From assembly GCA_013397845.1 (NCBI GenBank), contig VZTG01003234.1, forward strand, positions 214,250 to 278,249: a stretch of 64,000 nt of DNA, in the 5' to 3' direction. The notes beneath the pieces were generated by a model. The model had not been told where the DNA came from. It ran no database searches and saw only the letters and a list, made by a program, of their open reading frames with translations. Origin of the DNA: Melanocharis versteri (Eukaryota > Chordata > Aves > Passeriformes > Melanocharitidae). Below are positions 58,501 through 61,500 of the stretch, one piece after another; position 1 is the first letter of the stretch; every line of letters begins with the position of its first letter. Position numbers and translations under genes: made by a program.

Positions 58501-61500
58501 TTTGACATAATCTTGAAGTGCTGCTAGCAATGTTTCCCTTTCAAAAAGCAATTCCTTGCGTATATTTGGGTGCTTTATCAGTTCCTTATGCTTCTGAAAT
58601 ATTTGAAGAAGCTGGAATATGAAGATTTTAAAATGTTATCACTTTTTCATGAAAAAAATTAAACATAGACTGACACCACCCAGTAGTGCTGTCTTTGGCT
58701 CTAAGTACTTACTCCTATCCCCTCAACTAACTACTTAAGAATTAAATAACCTGATTTTCAGAAAAGTTTTCAGGCTACAAAATTATCCATACCTGCTGTG
58801 GACTGTCCTGAATTTCCGAAATAAATTTCTTCAATTTGCTTGCTATTTTTTGTTGCGCTGGTGCAATAATTCTTTCATACTGAGAGACTGCTGCTTTCCA
58901 TAATGGCTAGAGATAATGAGTTCATGTGTTAGTTTAGGACTATATACATTGCAAAAAGACACAGAAAGAATGTGAATTAATTAAAAATAAGCATTATACC
59001 TCCGTGTAAGGATTATAGTGAACAGGATTTAGGCCAGCAAAGGGTTCAAACACATGAGAAAGATGTAAAGAATTTTGTTCTCCAGCGGGCAAAAAGAACG
59101 TAAGTTTTTCGTGCAGTGTTCTAACAGTTAGCACCTATGAGGGAAAAAAAGTATTTGATATATCAAATGTATTTTTACATAAAACTTATATTTACAAGTA
59201 CAGATCTCTCTCCTTTTTACAAGAAACTTTTGAAAGGCTCAGACAAACAGATTATGGAATACTATCTGACTCTGAAAAGACCAAAGTATTTTAATTCCCT
59301 TTTTTAACTTGAAACAATGCTGTTTAATTCTGTGTCTAATGAAACTAATGCGCATAATTCAAATCTCTACCTCATCAAGACGTTTGCCAAGTTTGGCTAT
59401 CAGTTCAGGGAAATATTTCTCACTCTTCCATGGATGTAGAGTATAATGTTGCCATAGTTGTCCAGTTAGGTATTCACAAGCTGACACCCACTGCTCACAA
59501 ATCAAGATGCCAGCCTGTATATTTTCTCTAACGCTGTGAAAAGTATCCTCCCACAAATTCAAAGCTGCCAGTTTTCTCTGAACAAATCTACCTAGTGAGC
59601 CACCTAGAAGACAAAAAAGTAGAAAAAACCCAAGATGTTATGTTTGTTTAAAATAATTCCTTTAAAGCTACACCACATTCCAATAAGGTTTTTTTTAAAA
59701 AGTGTAGTGTCTTGATTTCAAACCACACAAATGCAGCAACAACTGATGATTTTGTTTCAGATTCAATAAATCTCTTGAATATCTCCAATGTAAACAGAAG
59801 TTGGTCCAATATGTGAAGCTGATGGATTTGGATTCCGGATTCCATGCACAAGTACCTGTTTTTATCAGCAGCAATGGCAGTATCTGACCGCTCCCCACAA
59901 CTCCTCCTCTCACACACACACACATCTGGCAGCAGCACACAAACTCACTGTTCTATGCCTGTCCCCAAACGTGGGGCTGCTGTCAAGAGAATGAGAGAAG
60001 AATCTCTCTGCACATCCTGCTCTCACCTCCACACAGACTGAACCGACCTTTAACACGAGTTTATGTAAATAAATTTTCTCCTCTGAGAGAAAGACAGGGA
60101 GTCAGAAGCATGACAAATCCAGCCCACAGGCTGAAAGGTATCCAACTCCATCTTCTAACTATCTATCACCTTCCCAAGCACGTGTGAAGGCATCTACCAG
60201 AACTGGCTGAATCACCGCATACTAGAAGGCAAATAATATTCATGGATCATAATTACAAGAAGCAAGCAACTTCATGCTGTGGGCTGTTATTGGTTCCTTT
60301 ACAAGGAAAAAGGTCTCTGCTCAAGGAATCATTTTACTTTACTCAACTGTGCATTTAATAAAGGCTGCATAAAGGTTTACCTATCACATCCAAGAGATTA
60401 TGCATGCGAGACTGTGGATAAGGATCATGTTCTGTTTGTCTCCACACACCATCAACAGTATCCTTGGTAGCCTCTACCAAATCCACAACTTCAAATAATG
60501 AGAGAGTATCCAAGTTGTAATAATCCTAAAAAAAAAAAAATCCTTCATATGTTTACTTTGCAAGCAGAATTGTAGAAACATTTACACTTTTCTGAAGCTG
60601 GAGAGTGGTGTAATTTCCTGAGGTTTACTGCATAACAGAGTAGGTCATAATCCCCTCAAAAAACCAAGCATTTGTGTAAATTTATTCATGTGAAGTATTC
60701 ATTGCTATCTGAAGCACTATTCAAGAAAGTGCTTTGTGGGTGCCAAAAGTGTTGCATGACAGCATTAACAGTGTCCTTTTCATCTCTTTAGTCAATCCCC
60801 AGTTCTCAAACTGTAGCATACAGCTCTATTTCTACAGCAGCTCCTAGTATTCCATGATCAAATCTGCTCCCAATTACATGTCGTCATTTCTATGCACCAC
60901 TGTCACTACAAACTACATGAACATCATTTAAAGTAAAATTTTGCCTAAGAAAAAATAACTAAATAGCTATATTCATATACCCATCTATTTGGAAAGAGTG
61001 TACATATACTGACATATATTTCATAGGAAGAGTGTTTTTTACTGAGTCTAAAAATACATCACTGATCACACAAAGTAAAACATACTTTTGCAATGTCCTC
61101 AAATAGGTCTCTAAAATATGAAGCTCTCTCTTTACTACACCCTTTATTTCCATGATGAGCACATTCTCTCCAGAACTGAAATTCATCTGTTGGTGTAAGT
61201 ATAGCTGGAAATAAAACAGAAAATATTTCTATATTAAATAAGTGAATGTTCATAAAATAAGTTCTGTCAGAACATACTTTCCAAAGCAAATTTTTACTAT
61301 ATGGTTATGTAAATATCCTTTAACTTCTGATCCTGACTAGATGCAGTATAAAAGTCAACTCTGGTCTCCTGCCATGACCGTCAGTAATTCCAGTCTACTA
61401 ACAACAACCAGTTATATTTCACACTGTGCAATCACTAGGAAGCCTAAACACTCAACTTGTAAATAAATTATTTATTCCGAATTCAAAATTAACTATAAAA